Assembly: GCA_937967615.1 (NCBI GenBank)
Contig: CALCMJ010000017.1
Span: 1-62,051 of the forward strand
Origin: an uncultured Saprospiraceae bacterium
Lineage (GTDB): Bacteria > Bacteroidota > Bacteroidia > Chitinophagales > Saprospiraceae
Direction of reading: 5' to 3'
Length of the DNA stretch: 62,051 nt
The notes beneath the pieces are model-generated. The model searched no databases. It worked only from the letters and a program-made list of their open reading frames with translations, and had not been told where the DNA came from. Positions 10,901 through 17,867 of the stretch are shown here, piece after piece. The stretch's first letter is position 1; the number at the start of each line of letters is the position of its first letter. Both the position numbers and the translations under genes were made by a program.

Positions 10901-10955
10901 AACACCAACGGAAAAAAATAAAATTATTACTGGGGAATTAACAGTAATTAGATAA
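4992..10955 (+). CDS. Giant secreted repeat protein with choice-of-anchor L domain and T9SS type B sorting domain
   Basis: A 1987-residue exported protein, probably cell-surface bound or released. Order: signal peptide (about 1-27); choice-of-anchor L domain (about 72-325, with the S-E-E-Y-C-E-F segment); a Cys-rich connecting domain; a PKD-like segment; a SprB-type repeat (about 616-690); seven tandem repeats of about 103 residues (about 767-1486), each with an opening Cys, an acidic D-D, a Q-A-G-S-A-G-G-G core and a closing D-P-G-x-C-x(3-5)-C; Ig/PKD-like domains (about 1490-1870); and a gliding-motility-type C-terminal domain (about 1890-1987, from Y-V-P-T-I-F-S-P-N-N-D-G to the final G-E-L-T-V-I-R) that is the type B signal for type IX secretion. 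An adhesin or gliding-related role is inferred from architecture only. Acidic composition and paired cysteines suggest Ca-binding or disulfide-stapled rods. ATG start behind a good promoter; terminator after the stop. Confidence 0.9.
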   Translation: MNTCYIVRNLLTLLVFVMYLIPNSADAQKPMDRVDKEIREYRNSLSKENKSSSRSLTGITGIPNTNADDLINNVFIDEDCIVANILNTNIGTDAIGEFTNGSSSIGFEGGIVLSTGNVQDVMGPNDSNAMSTNTNGGTSDPDLQDIVPGQALFDVASITFEFEPLEDQIFWTYVFASEEYCEFTGGAFNDVFGFFIDGPVPVAQGGGNYNNLNLAALPGGVIVSVNSINSQDNSQYYISNLDPGQPAGQGSCAGDNLTNAAAPNDIQFDGFTVELQTRELFVIPCETYTIKLAIADGGDPNVNSAVFIKEGSFFAGSSTSVDIDVVYDHPDEVAIEGCFDACYTFCRTNSSDPNLEYEIDVMVNAASTAVAGLDYNAADIINPIIIPIGTECIDMCIPMIVGEDGESPEQLILDIESDCQCSDFIPYDMDMIDPEPIVINIMDEFSICPGESQLLDPIITGGVPNLQYSWSSGESTPSITVTPTATETYTLVVTDDCGQSEMISIEVIVENIFSAVLSGDAVVCSEGTSNNNTIQIAFSGGDPGPWNFSYEFNGINTTYFGANTNPFDFNVALAGTYTLTGVTLSGGAGCVGMGSGTVVVSEIDVNLTADPTDILCNGAMNGAIMTNISGQTDPVDYQWIAGSSETTPDLLGLSAGQYTLMVTDANNCEASLNVEISEYDPIQITGSTIIVPSCDDLNSGEVQIDVFGGSGSYNFNWSNGSLMEDLTGVPAGFYELVISDAAVANCEITQPFVIDAPPIVDVSTAENISCDENGTPGDNSDDIINFALDLSGLDNSYNFSASVDQGTINPISGSFGGVVLFSLQAGSAGSGNVTITISNSDDPTCFSTIEIIDPGPCSGQPCSLSDIGLSGVTCDQNGTPTEGADDILIFDLNPSGTNLGSGYNISVSTGTVNPAMATYGSSQSFSMQAGSATGGDVTVTITDIDDPACTIDILISEVGSCQDAVCVISSAGIANVVCNTGADPEDTIDDFISFNLDVTGENASANYNVSTSSGSITPTTGTYGMDNAFTLQAGSAGAGDVTLTISDSMDPSCQIVVTIIDPGDCSAIGCLITNAQLGNIDCNNNMTDTDGSDDIIEFSLNPIANANGANYIVSVSSGTVTPTSGAFGVTTMFSLQAGSAGGGNVTITITDGDDNSCTFDVLLNDPGSCEVAPCDITEAIITEIECDNNGTDADGSDDVITFVLNVNGNATSGSYNLNIGGGTITPSTGTYGVPMPFALQAGSAGGGDLTIDITDANDPACTFDIMILDPGNCVGAICNITSAGIEDVSCDSANTPFDGSDDFITFNINPQGMNLGASYSLSPSTGTVNPTTGTYGASMQFQMQAGSAGGGNITITITDSTDPNCQLDFIIMDPGSCEVTQPCGLDAAGLSQVGCNSGPDTDITADDFISFNLNPLGVGLGSSYSVSVSTGTISPTTGNYGSDTPFSLQGGSAGGGNVTLTITDGTNSACTVIINIVDPGACDLECLQIVDAGNTAFINCNSPTSFLVGTTSENGTITWFDPQGNSISNSLNVQVSEGGIYTIQVVYADGCIMTDEVEVTADFEEPGSDAGLDMVLNCYNNSMLNLNGSSPSSGVEIMYSWLAPNSAVLGNDLDQDVTVFGTYTFLVTDLNNGCTSEDQVEITEDLDVPNSSIVPFNGNTTIDCINSDINLSVINTQEVTYNWSTPEGSFTTNSIDISTAGPVILDVVDISSGCVSSSIVDIIDISEFPNAEITTPDEIGCENTEVIIDGSLSDSGADYTYQWLDANMQAIPGATSSTLQVNTGGTYFLQVTNQDNLCESIAQTEVFEGETMHESNISSTSLSSNTYQLQVNSTSNIEGVAWEANSSLSCTTCDNPIADVDTVTTFVVIVDHGLGCTSRAEITLAPIIIEDVYVPTIFSPNNDGQNDIFFVGAADDVILNINSLLIFDRWGNLMFNRSNLSANDPNEGWDGTYNNKGVQPGVYIYQLSIETPTEKNKIITGELTVIR
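7291..9450 (+). repeat. Seven tandem in-frame repeats of about 309 bp in the giant surface protein gene
   Basis: Seven consecutive units of about 103 codons. Each unit opens with Cys-Asp/Asn, has an acidic Asp-Asp pair about 12 residues on, a T-G-T-x-x-P-x-x-G-x-Y/F-G stretch, the Q-A-G-S-A-G-G-G core, a C-x-x-x-x-x-I/V-x-x segment and a D-P-G-x-C ending. Unit 2 departs at the end (E-V-G in place of D-P-G) and unit 7 has Q-G-G-S. Units are similar but clearly diverged, so this is an old expansion, not a recent slippage product. Confidence 0.85.
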
Positions 10956-10963
10956 AAGAGGGA

Positions 10964-10995
10964 CAAGAGCTTAATCATTAGGCTCTTGTTTTTTA
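10964..10995 (+). terminator. Terminator after the giant surface protein gene
   Basis: ACAAGAGC (10964-10971) pairs with GCTCTTGT (10983-10990) around an 11-nt loop, followed by TTTTT. It begins 9 bp after the stop at 10955 and overlaps the last codons of the convergent gene, which ends at 10971. Confidence 0.8.
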
Positions 10996-12797
10996 ATAAG
11001 GACCAAACCATGCATGCTTTCAAAAATGACCTTTTCTTCTGAAATCTCTCCAATGACACTTCGAAGAAAGAATCGATATTGTAGATCAGAGGAAGAAGAA
11101 TTAAAGTAAATACTCTCTAGACGATTACTTACAGCATTCCGTAAAGAATACTTTTCTATAAGTTCATTAAGAGGAATGGTTTGTTCTTTATATTCAGAAT
11201 CTGTATACAATAAAAAAGTTTGATCTTCTGAAAAAGTAAAATTTGGACTCGTTTCAATATTACTTTTTAGAACTCTGAATTGAATTAATTTATCAAAGCC
11301 TTTCACTGGTGTATCTATAATTCCCTGACTGTGGAGATTAAATTTCTGGTTGGAATTAACAGACTGGTGTCTAGAACGATATGGAATGCCTAATGCCTTA
11401 GCGTATTCTTGAACAAACGAATTTTTATTATAACGCGATGGTTTTCTAAAGTGCAAAGGGGATTCAGCAGTTTTAAACTTAGTAGTATCAACAGGCAAGT
11501 TGACTTGCGAGTGGTCTAAATCTTTTAATTTATGCAATGCGTTCCTTTCGTCAAGGACCCACATTCTGTGAGAAAGTGTATTCCCCATTTCTTTTGATAA
11601 ATCCTCACCGGCCCTGAGAACACCATTATCAAGAATTTTGGCCTCAGTTAATTCGGTTTTAAATCGTTTAAACTGTGAACGAATGGTAGTGTTATGCATA
11701 TTAAATGGACCCAATGTGCTAATAAGAACAACAAAGGCGAGAGAAGAGGGAATCCATTTAATATTATCTCGTTCTGAAACGACGAAGTAGGACGAAATTA
11801 GAAGTAACCACAGCCCTAGACTAGCCACAATATATCTAGGTTCGGTTATTCCGTAGTCATGAATGCGTTTATAAATCGCAACAAGCAAAACAAGACTCAT
11901 GATTGCTTGAAAATGGAAATAGTATTTTTTGAAGCCTCTAACAAAGCTATTTTCTTTCTCATCTAGACGGATGTAGTTAAGCAAATAAGCCAGGGTTCCA
12001 AAAACAGAAAACCACAAAACCATATTAGAAACCCAGCCTCTAGGCCAAGACCAAAGACCAATTAATTTAACAATGTATGCAAGTAGAATAAGTCCATATA
12101 GAAGAACAATGGGAACAAGAATGCGACGAGCAAAAACTCGAAAGGCAAAGGAACTTTCTAATTCTGTATTATCGAAAACCAAATCACTAGGAAATCGAGA
12201 AAAGAAATATAATGGGTGAAAAAAAGAAAGTAGGACGATATAAAGATCAGCATATACTTCTAAACGTTTAAAATTAACACCAAAGAGTTTTTCTAAAGCG
12301 AAAAGAGCGATACTCAGGGAGGCAAAAATAAAAAGAGTATACAATGAAGACTCAAGAAACCTTAACAATAGGGTTTTATTATATGCCCAATATTGCCTAA
12401 GATCATCATCTTTCCAGAACGGAAGAACCGTTATGAGTAAATGTAAGAAAACGAATAGGCCAATTGTATGAACTGCGTTATGTTGTAATGGATAACTAGG
12501 CAATAAAAAAAAGTAAAGAGCTCCTAAAAGGAAAAGACCAAGAGTTAAGAACAATTCATATTTCTGGACAAATGCACTTTTTAATTTTGAGATAGATAGC
12601 AAAGAAAAAGCGGCAAACCATAGTAGTAACACATGAAACAACTTAGTCACTATACGATGCGCTTCTGTGTTTCTTTCAACTATGTTCTCAAGAAGAAATA
12701 TGGATAGCATACCCATTATTATTGACGTAAGAATGGGTAGGGGGAATCGCCTTAATACAGAGGAGATATTGATATTTTGAAGAAACGATAAGTGCAC
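10971..12797 (-). CDS. DUF4153-like multipass membrane protein
   Basis: A 608-residue inner-membrane protein: the first two thirds (about 1-360) hold roughly eleven hydrophobic segments, followed by a soluble C-terminal part of about 230 residues. The layout and the segments around the fourth to sixth helices resemble the DUF4153 family, whose biochemical role is not established. The start is a GTG, two bases after the ybeY stop, and is preferred because the first hydrophobic stretch follows at once and translation would be coupled. It is the last gene of the operon DUF4175 - ATPase - ybeY - this gene. Family call moderate, membrane location confident. Confidence 0.65.
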   Translation of the reverse strand: MHLSFLQNINISSVLRRFPLPILTSIIMGMLSIFLLENIVERNTEAHRIVTKLFHVLLLWFAAFSLLSISKLKSAFVQKYELFLTLGLFLLGALYFFLLPSYPLQHNAVHTIGLFVFLHLLITVLPFWKDDDLRQYWAYNKTLLLRFLESSLYTLFIFASLSIALFALEKLFGVNFKRLEVYADLYIVLLSFFHPLYFFSRFPSDLVFDNTELESSFAFRVFARRILVPIVLLYGLILLAYIVKLIGLWSWPRGWVSNMVLWFSVFGTLAYLLNYIRLDEKENSFVRGFKKYYFHFQAIMSLVLLVAIYKRIHDYGITEPRYIVASLGLWLLLISSYFVVSERDNIKWIPSSLAFVVLISTLGPFNMHNTTIRSQFKRFKTELTEAKILDNGVLRAGEDLSKEMGNTLSHRMWVLDERNALHKLKDLDHSQVNLPVDTTKFKTAESPLHFRKPSRYNKNSFVQEYAKALGIPYRSRHQSVNSNQKFNLHSQGIIDTPVKGFDKLIQFRVLKSNIETSPNFTFSEDQTFLLYTDSEYKEQTIPLNELIEKYSLRNAVSNRLESIYFNSSSSDLQYRFFLRSVIGEISEEKVIFESMHGLVLIKKQEPND

Positions 12798-12799
12798 GC

Positions 12800-13228
12800 T
12801 TATGTATTTAGAATCAAATCAATATAGTGATTTTCTTCTTGGCGCATTTTTTCTTGATCTTTTTTGTTGTGATCATTTAAACCCACTAGGTGCAATACGC
12901 CATGAACAATTACACGACTAAGTTCATTTTCAAAACTAACTCCATATTCTTCTGCGTTTTCCTTTACTCTGTCTATGCTGATAAATATATCTGATTCAAT
13001 AGGATCGTCATTGTAAGGAAAAGTAAGAATATCCGTATAGTAGTCATGCTGAAGGTGAGTCTTATTTAGTTCAAGTAAATAATCATCACTGCAAAAGACA
13101 TAGTGGATTTTAGAATAATTTTTTTTGTAATCTCCAATAATCTTCTCTAGGGTAGAGATGTATTTTTCTTGTTGATCTAAAGAAAAAGGAATGGAGAGTG
13201 AGGCGAATTGTATTTTTTCTTTATCCAA
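12800..13228 (-). CDS. ybeY: Endoribonuclease YbeY (rRNA maturation factor)
   Basis: A 142-residue zinc metalloprotein of the UPF0054 family that takes part in 16S rRNA 3'-end maturation and ribosome quality control. The signature H-G-V-L-H-L-x-G-x-x-D-H appears at about 109-120 with all three zinc histidines present. The start is a TTG at 13228 that overlaps the stop of the upstream ATPase gene by 8 bp, implying coupled translation; no ATG precedes the conserved region within the frame. Length is normal for the family. Confidence 0.93.
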   Translation of the reverse strand: MDKEKIQFASLSIPFSLDQQEKYISTLEKIIGDYKKNYSKIHYVFCSDDYLLELNKTHLQHDYYTDILTFPYNDDPIESDIFISIDRVKENAEEYGVSFENELSRVIVHGVLHLVGLNDHNKKDQEKMRQEENHYIDLILNT

Positions 13229-13640
13229 CGCAACGATGCTTGAAGCAGATTTTCACACGACGACCATTATCTAAAAAATCTATTTCGTCAGATAGTTCTT
13301 TCATAATGTGTACACCACGGCCACCGCAGCAATCGATATTTTCTTCTGCGGTAGGATCCGCTATTTCATTTGGGTTAAAACCTTTCCCCTCATCTGTGAT
13401 TTCAAAAACAAGGAGGTCACAATTTTCTTCCAAACTTATTTTTACAAACTTACTTTGGTCTTTATTGTTACCATGTATAATGGCATTATTCACAGCTTCA
13501 GTTAAACTAATCAAGATATTAGGATAGATATCAGGAGAGATATTAAATTTCTTTGCTACAGTGCGGACATAGGTTTCCACCTGTACTATTTCTGAAGGGC
13601 AGGATGATATCTTTAATCTTGATGTTTTGTGTGTCGTCAT
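13221..13640 (-). CDS. RsbW/SpoIIAB-like serine kinase or anti-sigma ATPase
   Basis: A 139-residue single-domain GHKL ATPase. The N box is L-T-E-A-V-N-N-A-I-I-H-G-N, the G1 box D-E-G-K-G-F, and the G2 box G-R-G-V-H-I-M; there is no sensor or dimerisation domain. In Gram-positive bacteria such proteins bind sigma factors and phosphorylate anti-anti-sigma partners; the partner here is unknown, since no STAS protein or sigma factor lies in the window. It sits 11 bp after the DUF4175 gene and overlaps ybeY by 8 bp. ATG start. Confidence 0.85.
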   Translation of the reverse strand: MTTHKTSRLKISSCPSEIVQVETYVRTVAKKFNISPDIYPNILISLTEAVNNAIIHGNNKDQSKFVKISLEENCDLLVFEITDEGKGFNPNEIADPTAEENIDCCGGRGVHIMKELSDEIDFLDNGRRVKICFKHRCVG

Positions 13641-13651
13641 ATTAATCCCAA

Positions 13652-16600
13652 TTAATCCGATTTAAGCGCTTTATAATAGTCGTTAACCAAGTTTCTATAA
13701 TATTGTTTAAGCGCAGGAGAAACGTTTTTAAACATTTCAACTTCGGCTTCTCTTTTCTTTAAATATTCTTTTAGAGCTGCAGGCATTTCTTTTTTCTTGT
13801 CTTCTCCTACTTCTGCCTTTCTCTTATTATCTTTTTCTCTTTGTCTTTGTGCTTGTTCTGCTTCTAATAAACGTGTCACGATCTCTTCTTGTCTTTTCAT
13901 GAGCTGGTTATCCAATCGCTTATTGACTAAATCTTCTTCTGATTTGTCCATAGCATCAATTATCTCTTGGAGTTCTTTTGAACCCTTTCCTTGCTCACCT
14001 TTTTCTTTTTGCATTTTCTCAAGAGCTTTTCGCATCTGTGCTTGTTTTGCCGCAGCTTCTGCAAATTGCTTCGCCATCCCTTTTTTGCCACCCGCCTTCA
14101 TCTGCTCTTTCATCTTACCCAGCTGCTCTTTTAAGCCTTCTTGCCCTTCTGATATTTTATCTGATGGTTTGTCACCTCCTTTGCCTTTTCCGCTTCCACC
14201 TGGTTTATCGCACATTTGGTTTCCCGGCATCATTGAGGCCATCTGCGCCTGCATCTGTTGCATGGCATCGTCTAACATCAGCGCAAGGTCATTTACATTT
14301 TTCATTGTAGACCTTTGGTACACCTCTGCATCATCTTTTAGTCTTTCCTCTAGTCGCGAAATATCTCTTTTTACTAAAGTGTCAATTTTGGTAAGCTCTT
14401 CAATACTGCCTTTGAAGCTAGTGTTAATTTCACCTACCTTTTCTATCACATAAGTTTCTAATTGCTCAACACGCTTGCTCAACGCTTGCAATGAATCTTC
14501 AATTAAAGAAAAGTCATCGCGAAGTTTGAATTGAGTTTCTGTAAGCTTTAAATAACGAGGAGCAATGATGTCCGTTATTCTGATATCGTCTATTAGGTCT
14601 TCCTGGTCAAACGATAATGCAATTAAGTTATCCAATAGCTGTCTGAGTGCCTGCATGTCTTCTTCCATCTGCTCCATCTCTCCACTCTCCATCGAAGATT
14701 GCAAATTCCCTGCCATTTCTTTCATCTTACCAGCAGCCTTTTTTTGTGACTCAGACGCCCCTTTGCTCTCCTTTTTCTCAAGCTTCTCTTTACTATCATC
14801 CAGGTCTTCTTGGATGTCTTCCATTTTTTCTTCGTTGTCGTCACCCATTTCTTTAGGAAACTCTAACTCCTCATTTTGTTTTTCTAAGTCTTCTAATTCC
14901 TCCTTTATCTCTTCAAATTCCTCATTTATTTTTTCTTGCTCCTTTTCTAACTCGCTTTCTGGTTTACTTTGTTCTTCTGTTTCTTTTGCCAAATCTTCTT
15001 GCTCTTCAGCAAGTTCTTCTAATTTTTCTATTTGCTCCTCAAGCTCCTTCTCTAATTCCAATTGCTTGAACAACTCTAATAAACGGTCTAACTCTTTCTC
15101 CATCGTTTCGTCATCCATTTCCACATCTTCCATCATTTCCATCATCTCGTCCTTGTTCATCTCTTCTAACATCTCCTCAATCTTGCGCATGAGCTCTTGT
15201 GTCTCTGGGTCCAATACCTCATTGAACATTTCTTGAAGCTTTTCCTGCTTTTTTAGGATCTCTTCTTTTTGCTCAGAAAATTCTTCTTGGTTTTCAAGGT
15301 TCTCATTAAATTTTTCTTGAGCGTCTTTTATTTTTTCTTCTAACTCCTTTTGTCTTTCTAGGAGTTTTTCCAAATCATTTTTATCCTGCCAATCTATGTC
15401 GGGCTTTTGCAATAACTTCTCTCGCATTTCTTTAAGCTCATCACGAATCTCCTTTGACTCTTTCATGACTTCTTCTAACTCATCTTTTATCTCTTCCTCG
15501 TTTTCATCTTCCTTTTCTTCAAATTCTTCTATGGTTGGCTTTTCCAAGGTCATAACAGAAGTTTTTGCGGACTTAATCCCATTGACCCCATCATTATCAA
15601 AAACTTCAAAATAATAACTCAGTTTATCTCCTGGAGAAAGCTGTAAAGCAGTAATGTCAAAAGCATGGTCATAATTTACTTCTCTTCCTTTTTGAATAGT
15701 AAGAGGTAGTGTTTTCATACCCTGCGATCTACCGGAAGCATCAGTCTGCGTATAGTTAAACGTTAACGAAGAAATTCCATAGTCGTCAGAAGCAGAACCA
15801 GCAAAATATTTCATGTCTGTCTGAGTACTATCTTCAAATATCTCAACATTTATTTCTGGCCTTTTATCTGGGCTAACATTAATTGCAAAGGAAATGGAGT
15901 CCGCATTAGGAATTGCTTGGTTAGATATAAAAACCCTATAGGACTCGTTACGCATAATGCGTTTGAAAAAGTCAAAAGAACTTTTTCCTTTTCTTTTAGC
16001 TTCTACTTTATCTTTAGCTCCAGAAAAATGCATCTGCAAAAGGTCAGTGTTTTCAGAATCAAAATTCCATACAACCTTAGTTCCTTGCGGAACAGAAATA
16101 TCTCCTACATTATCCAAAGTCTCATCAGGAATACCCGTATACCTCGGATAGTCCAGAGATAAACTAAAGTTTATAAGATTGGGTTTCTTTAAAACCTTAA
16201 GTGTAGATGGTATTGATTTTACAAATCCAGAAAATAAATTAAACTTCGTGTCTTTTTGTACATTTTTAAAAATGTATTGAAAAGTATTGTTGTCGGTTTT
16301 TTGTAGACGGTACTGAAAATTATCAAGCTCAATAAATATGTCTTCAGGTATAAGACTACCCTCAGTTGTTACATTTAAAACATAGTCTTCAAACTGGATT
16401 ACAGATAGATCTTCTTGAGACATTAAAAATGAAAACGGAGCTTCTCTTTCAAAGTCTTTATTATTGTTTATTATTCTATGCGTACTGTCTTTAATAATAC
16501 TGGGAGCTGCAAATAAAATTACAAGCAACAACATAAAAGGGGGGAGCGCATATTTGAGATATTGTTTATTTTTTGAAATATCTATTGCTGATTTAAAAGG

Positions 16601-17026
16601 AATCAACTTTATCTTTTCCGTTTTCTGATTTATACTTGCTTCTATAAGTGCAGAGTTACTCGCCAGAGATGACTGAGACTTGAGTTGTAAAATATTGATA
16701 AGCTTGTCTTTTACATCTGGAAAGTGTGATCCTATAATTTCAGCCGCCTTATGATGGGAAAGGTTTTTTCCTAAATTAAAATATCTAACAAGAGGGTTTA
16801 TTACCCAATACGAAACGCCTGCTATAGAAGAAAGGAGAAAGGCAAAGAAAAACATCTTACGTACATTCTGTCCAAAGTAGAAATAATGTTCTAAGACTGT
16901 AAAGGCAAGGAAAAGCCCAAAGACTAGAGCGACACTAAACAAAAGCCCTCTTACAAACTTATTCAAATAGTACTTCCTTATGAAAGTATCTAATTTCTGA
17001 ATTAACAGGTTATAATTATTTGTCAT
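13652..17026 (-). CDS. DUF4175-family membrane protein with very long Glu/Lys-rich coiled coil
   Basis: A 1124-residue protein with three hydrophobic helices near the N-terminus (about 24-45, 54-76, 156-175), an extracytoplasmic beta-rich region (about 190-480), then a highly charged helical region (about 490-800) made of Glu/Lys/Met/Leu runs, a helical linker, a Gly/Lys/Pro-rich low-complexity patch (about 905-925) and a final basic helical domain. This matches the Bacteroidota DUF4175 family, which has no settled function. The coiled coil could reach across the periplasm or act as a scaffold (inference). First gene of an operon with the RsbW-like ATPase, ybeY and the DUF4153 protein. ATG start. 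Low-complexity coding makes long false ORFs on the opposite strand. Confidence 0.8.
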   Translation of the reverse strand: MTNNYNLLIQKLDTFIRKYYLNKFVRGLLFSVALVFGLFLAFTVLEHYFYFGQNVRKMFFFAFLLSSIAGVSYWVINPLVRYFNLGKNLSHHKAAEIIGSHFPDVKDKLINILQLKSQSSLASNSALIEASINQKTEKIKLIPFKSAIDISKNKQYLKYALPPFMLLLVILFAAPSIIKDSTHRIINNNKDFEREAPFSFLMSQEDLSVIQFEDYVLNVTTEGSLIPEDIFIELDNFQYRLQKTDNNTFQYIFKNVQKDTKFNLFSGFVKSIPSTLKVLKKPNLINFSLSLDYPRYTGIPDETLDNVGDISVPQGTKVVWNFDSENTDLLQMHFSGAKDKVEAKRKGKSSFDFFKRIMRNESYRVFISNQAIPNADSISFAINVSPDKRPEINVEIFEDSTQTDMKYFAGSASDDYGISSLTFNYTQTDASGRSQGMKTLPLTIQKGREVNYDHAFDITALQLSPGDKLSYYFEVFDNDGVNGIKSAKTSVMTLEKPTIEEFEEKEDENEEEIKDELEEVMKESKEIRDELKEMREKLLQKPDIDWQDKNDLEKLLERQKELEEKIKDAQEKFNENLENQEEFSEQKEEILKKQEKLQEMFNEVLDPETQELMRKIEEMLEEMNKDEMMEMMEDVEMDDETMEKELDRLLELFKQLELEKELEEQIEKLEELAEEQEDLAKETEEQSKPESELEKEQEKINEEFEEIKEELEDLEKQNEELEFPKEMGDDNEEKMEDIQEDLDDSKEKLEKKESKGASESQKKAAGKMKEMAGNLQSSMESGEMEQMEEDMQALRQLLDNLIALSFDQEDLIDDIRITDIIAPRYLKLTETQFKLRDDFSLIEDSLQALSKRVEQLETYVIEKVGEINTSFKGSIEELTKIDTLVKRDISRLEERLKDDAEVYQRSTMKNVNDLALMLDDAMQQMQAQMASMMPGNQMCDKPGGSGKGKGGDKPSDKISEGQEGLKEQLGKMKEQMKAGGKKGMAKQFAEAAAKQAQMRKALEKMQKEKGEQGKGSKELQEIIDAMDKSEEDLVNKRLDNQLMKRQEEIVTRLLEAEQAQRQREKDNKRKAEVGEDKKKEMPAALKEYLKKREAEVEMFKNVSPALKQYYRNLVNDYYKALKSD

Positions 17027-17188
17027 CTATAATCGGTGTTTACTAGCCTATATTAAACCAATACAGCCCTTTAATAGTTCATTAAAGCAATAAAACAACA
17101 AGTTATTACCAATATTCTTAAAGGTCAATAAAATAAGGTCTTTTAAATAGATAAAAGAACTGCTCAAAAACCAGTAAAAGCTTGGGTT

Positions 17189-17815
17189 TTAGTCTTCAAA
17201 AAGTGGTATTTGCCCATTATTGGGATACAATTGGAAGCTTTTTCTATGATATTCAGTGATTCCATGCTCAATAATTGCACTGCGATGATGCTGAGTAGGG
17301 TAGCCCTTATTGTTTTCCCAAAGGTATGCTGGAAATTTCTTAGCCCGCCTCTTCATGTATGCATCCCTGTACTCTTTAGCTAAAACAGAGGCAGCAGCAA
17401 TGCTTAGATATATACCATCTCCTTTGATAACGCAGCTGTGTTTGATGGACTTATAAGGATTAAATCTGTTCCCATCAACAAGTATCAAGTCGGGTTTTAT
17501 AGGCAATTTACTCAAAGACTTATGCATGGCTTTGAAAGAGGCATTTAGAATGTTAATCTTATCTATCTCTTTGGGACTTACTTGGGCGACTGCCCAGTAA
17601 TCAGCATGTTTTTCAATATAAGCTCTAAGGACTTTGCGTGTTTGAGAAGTAAGTTTCTTTGAATCATCTAGATCTGGGTGATAAAACTTTCTAGGAAGTA
17701 TTACAGTGGCAGCGAAAACTGGTCCGGCCAGACAACCTCTTCCCGCTTCATCGCAACCGGCGACAATACCCTTATGTTTATAGTGTTTTAAACCCACACC
17801 ATAAAAGTAAAACAT
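17189..17815 (-). CDS. rnhB: Ribonuclease HII
   Basis: Cleaves the RNA strand of RNA/DNA hybrids and starts removal of single ribonucleotides from DNA. The 208-residue product carries the family start A-G-C-D-E-A-G-R-G-C-L-A-G-P (about 19-32, catalytic Asp-Glu), D-D-S-K-K-L-T, L-V-D-G-N, and a later A-K-E-Y-R-D segment. The ATG (17813-17815 on the minus strand) overlaps a plus-strand ATG of the divergent exporter gene within the tetranucleotide CATG. Alone on this strand; the DUF4175 operon begins 163 bp downstream. Confidence 0.96.
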   Translation of the reverse strand: MFYFYGVGLKHYKHKGIVAGCDEAGRGCLAGPVFAATVILPRKFYHPDLDDSKKLTSQTRKVLRAYIEKHADYWAVAQVSPKEIDKINILNASFKAMHKSLSKLPIKPDLILVDGNRFNPYKSIKHSCVIKGDGIYLSIAAASVLAKEYRDAYMKRRAKKFPAYLWENNKGYPTQHHRSAIIEHGITEYHRKSFQLYPNNGQIPLFED

Positions 17816-17867
17816 GGATAGTGCGTATCACAACAATTGCAATATTATCTTGTTGTTTATTCAGAAG

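Noticed and set aside
13797-15236. Long Ser/Phe/Cys-rich plus-strand frames opposite the DUF4175 gene
   Set aside because: Complement of GAA/AAA-rich coiled-coil codons; product is low-complexity without any domain.
17814-17867. Upstream ATG at 17814 as the start of the MMPL exporter
   Set aside because: It overlaps the rnhB start codon and adds 18 residues of non-conserved type before the first helix; ATG at 17868 preferred.
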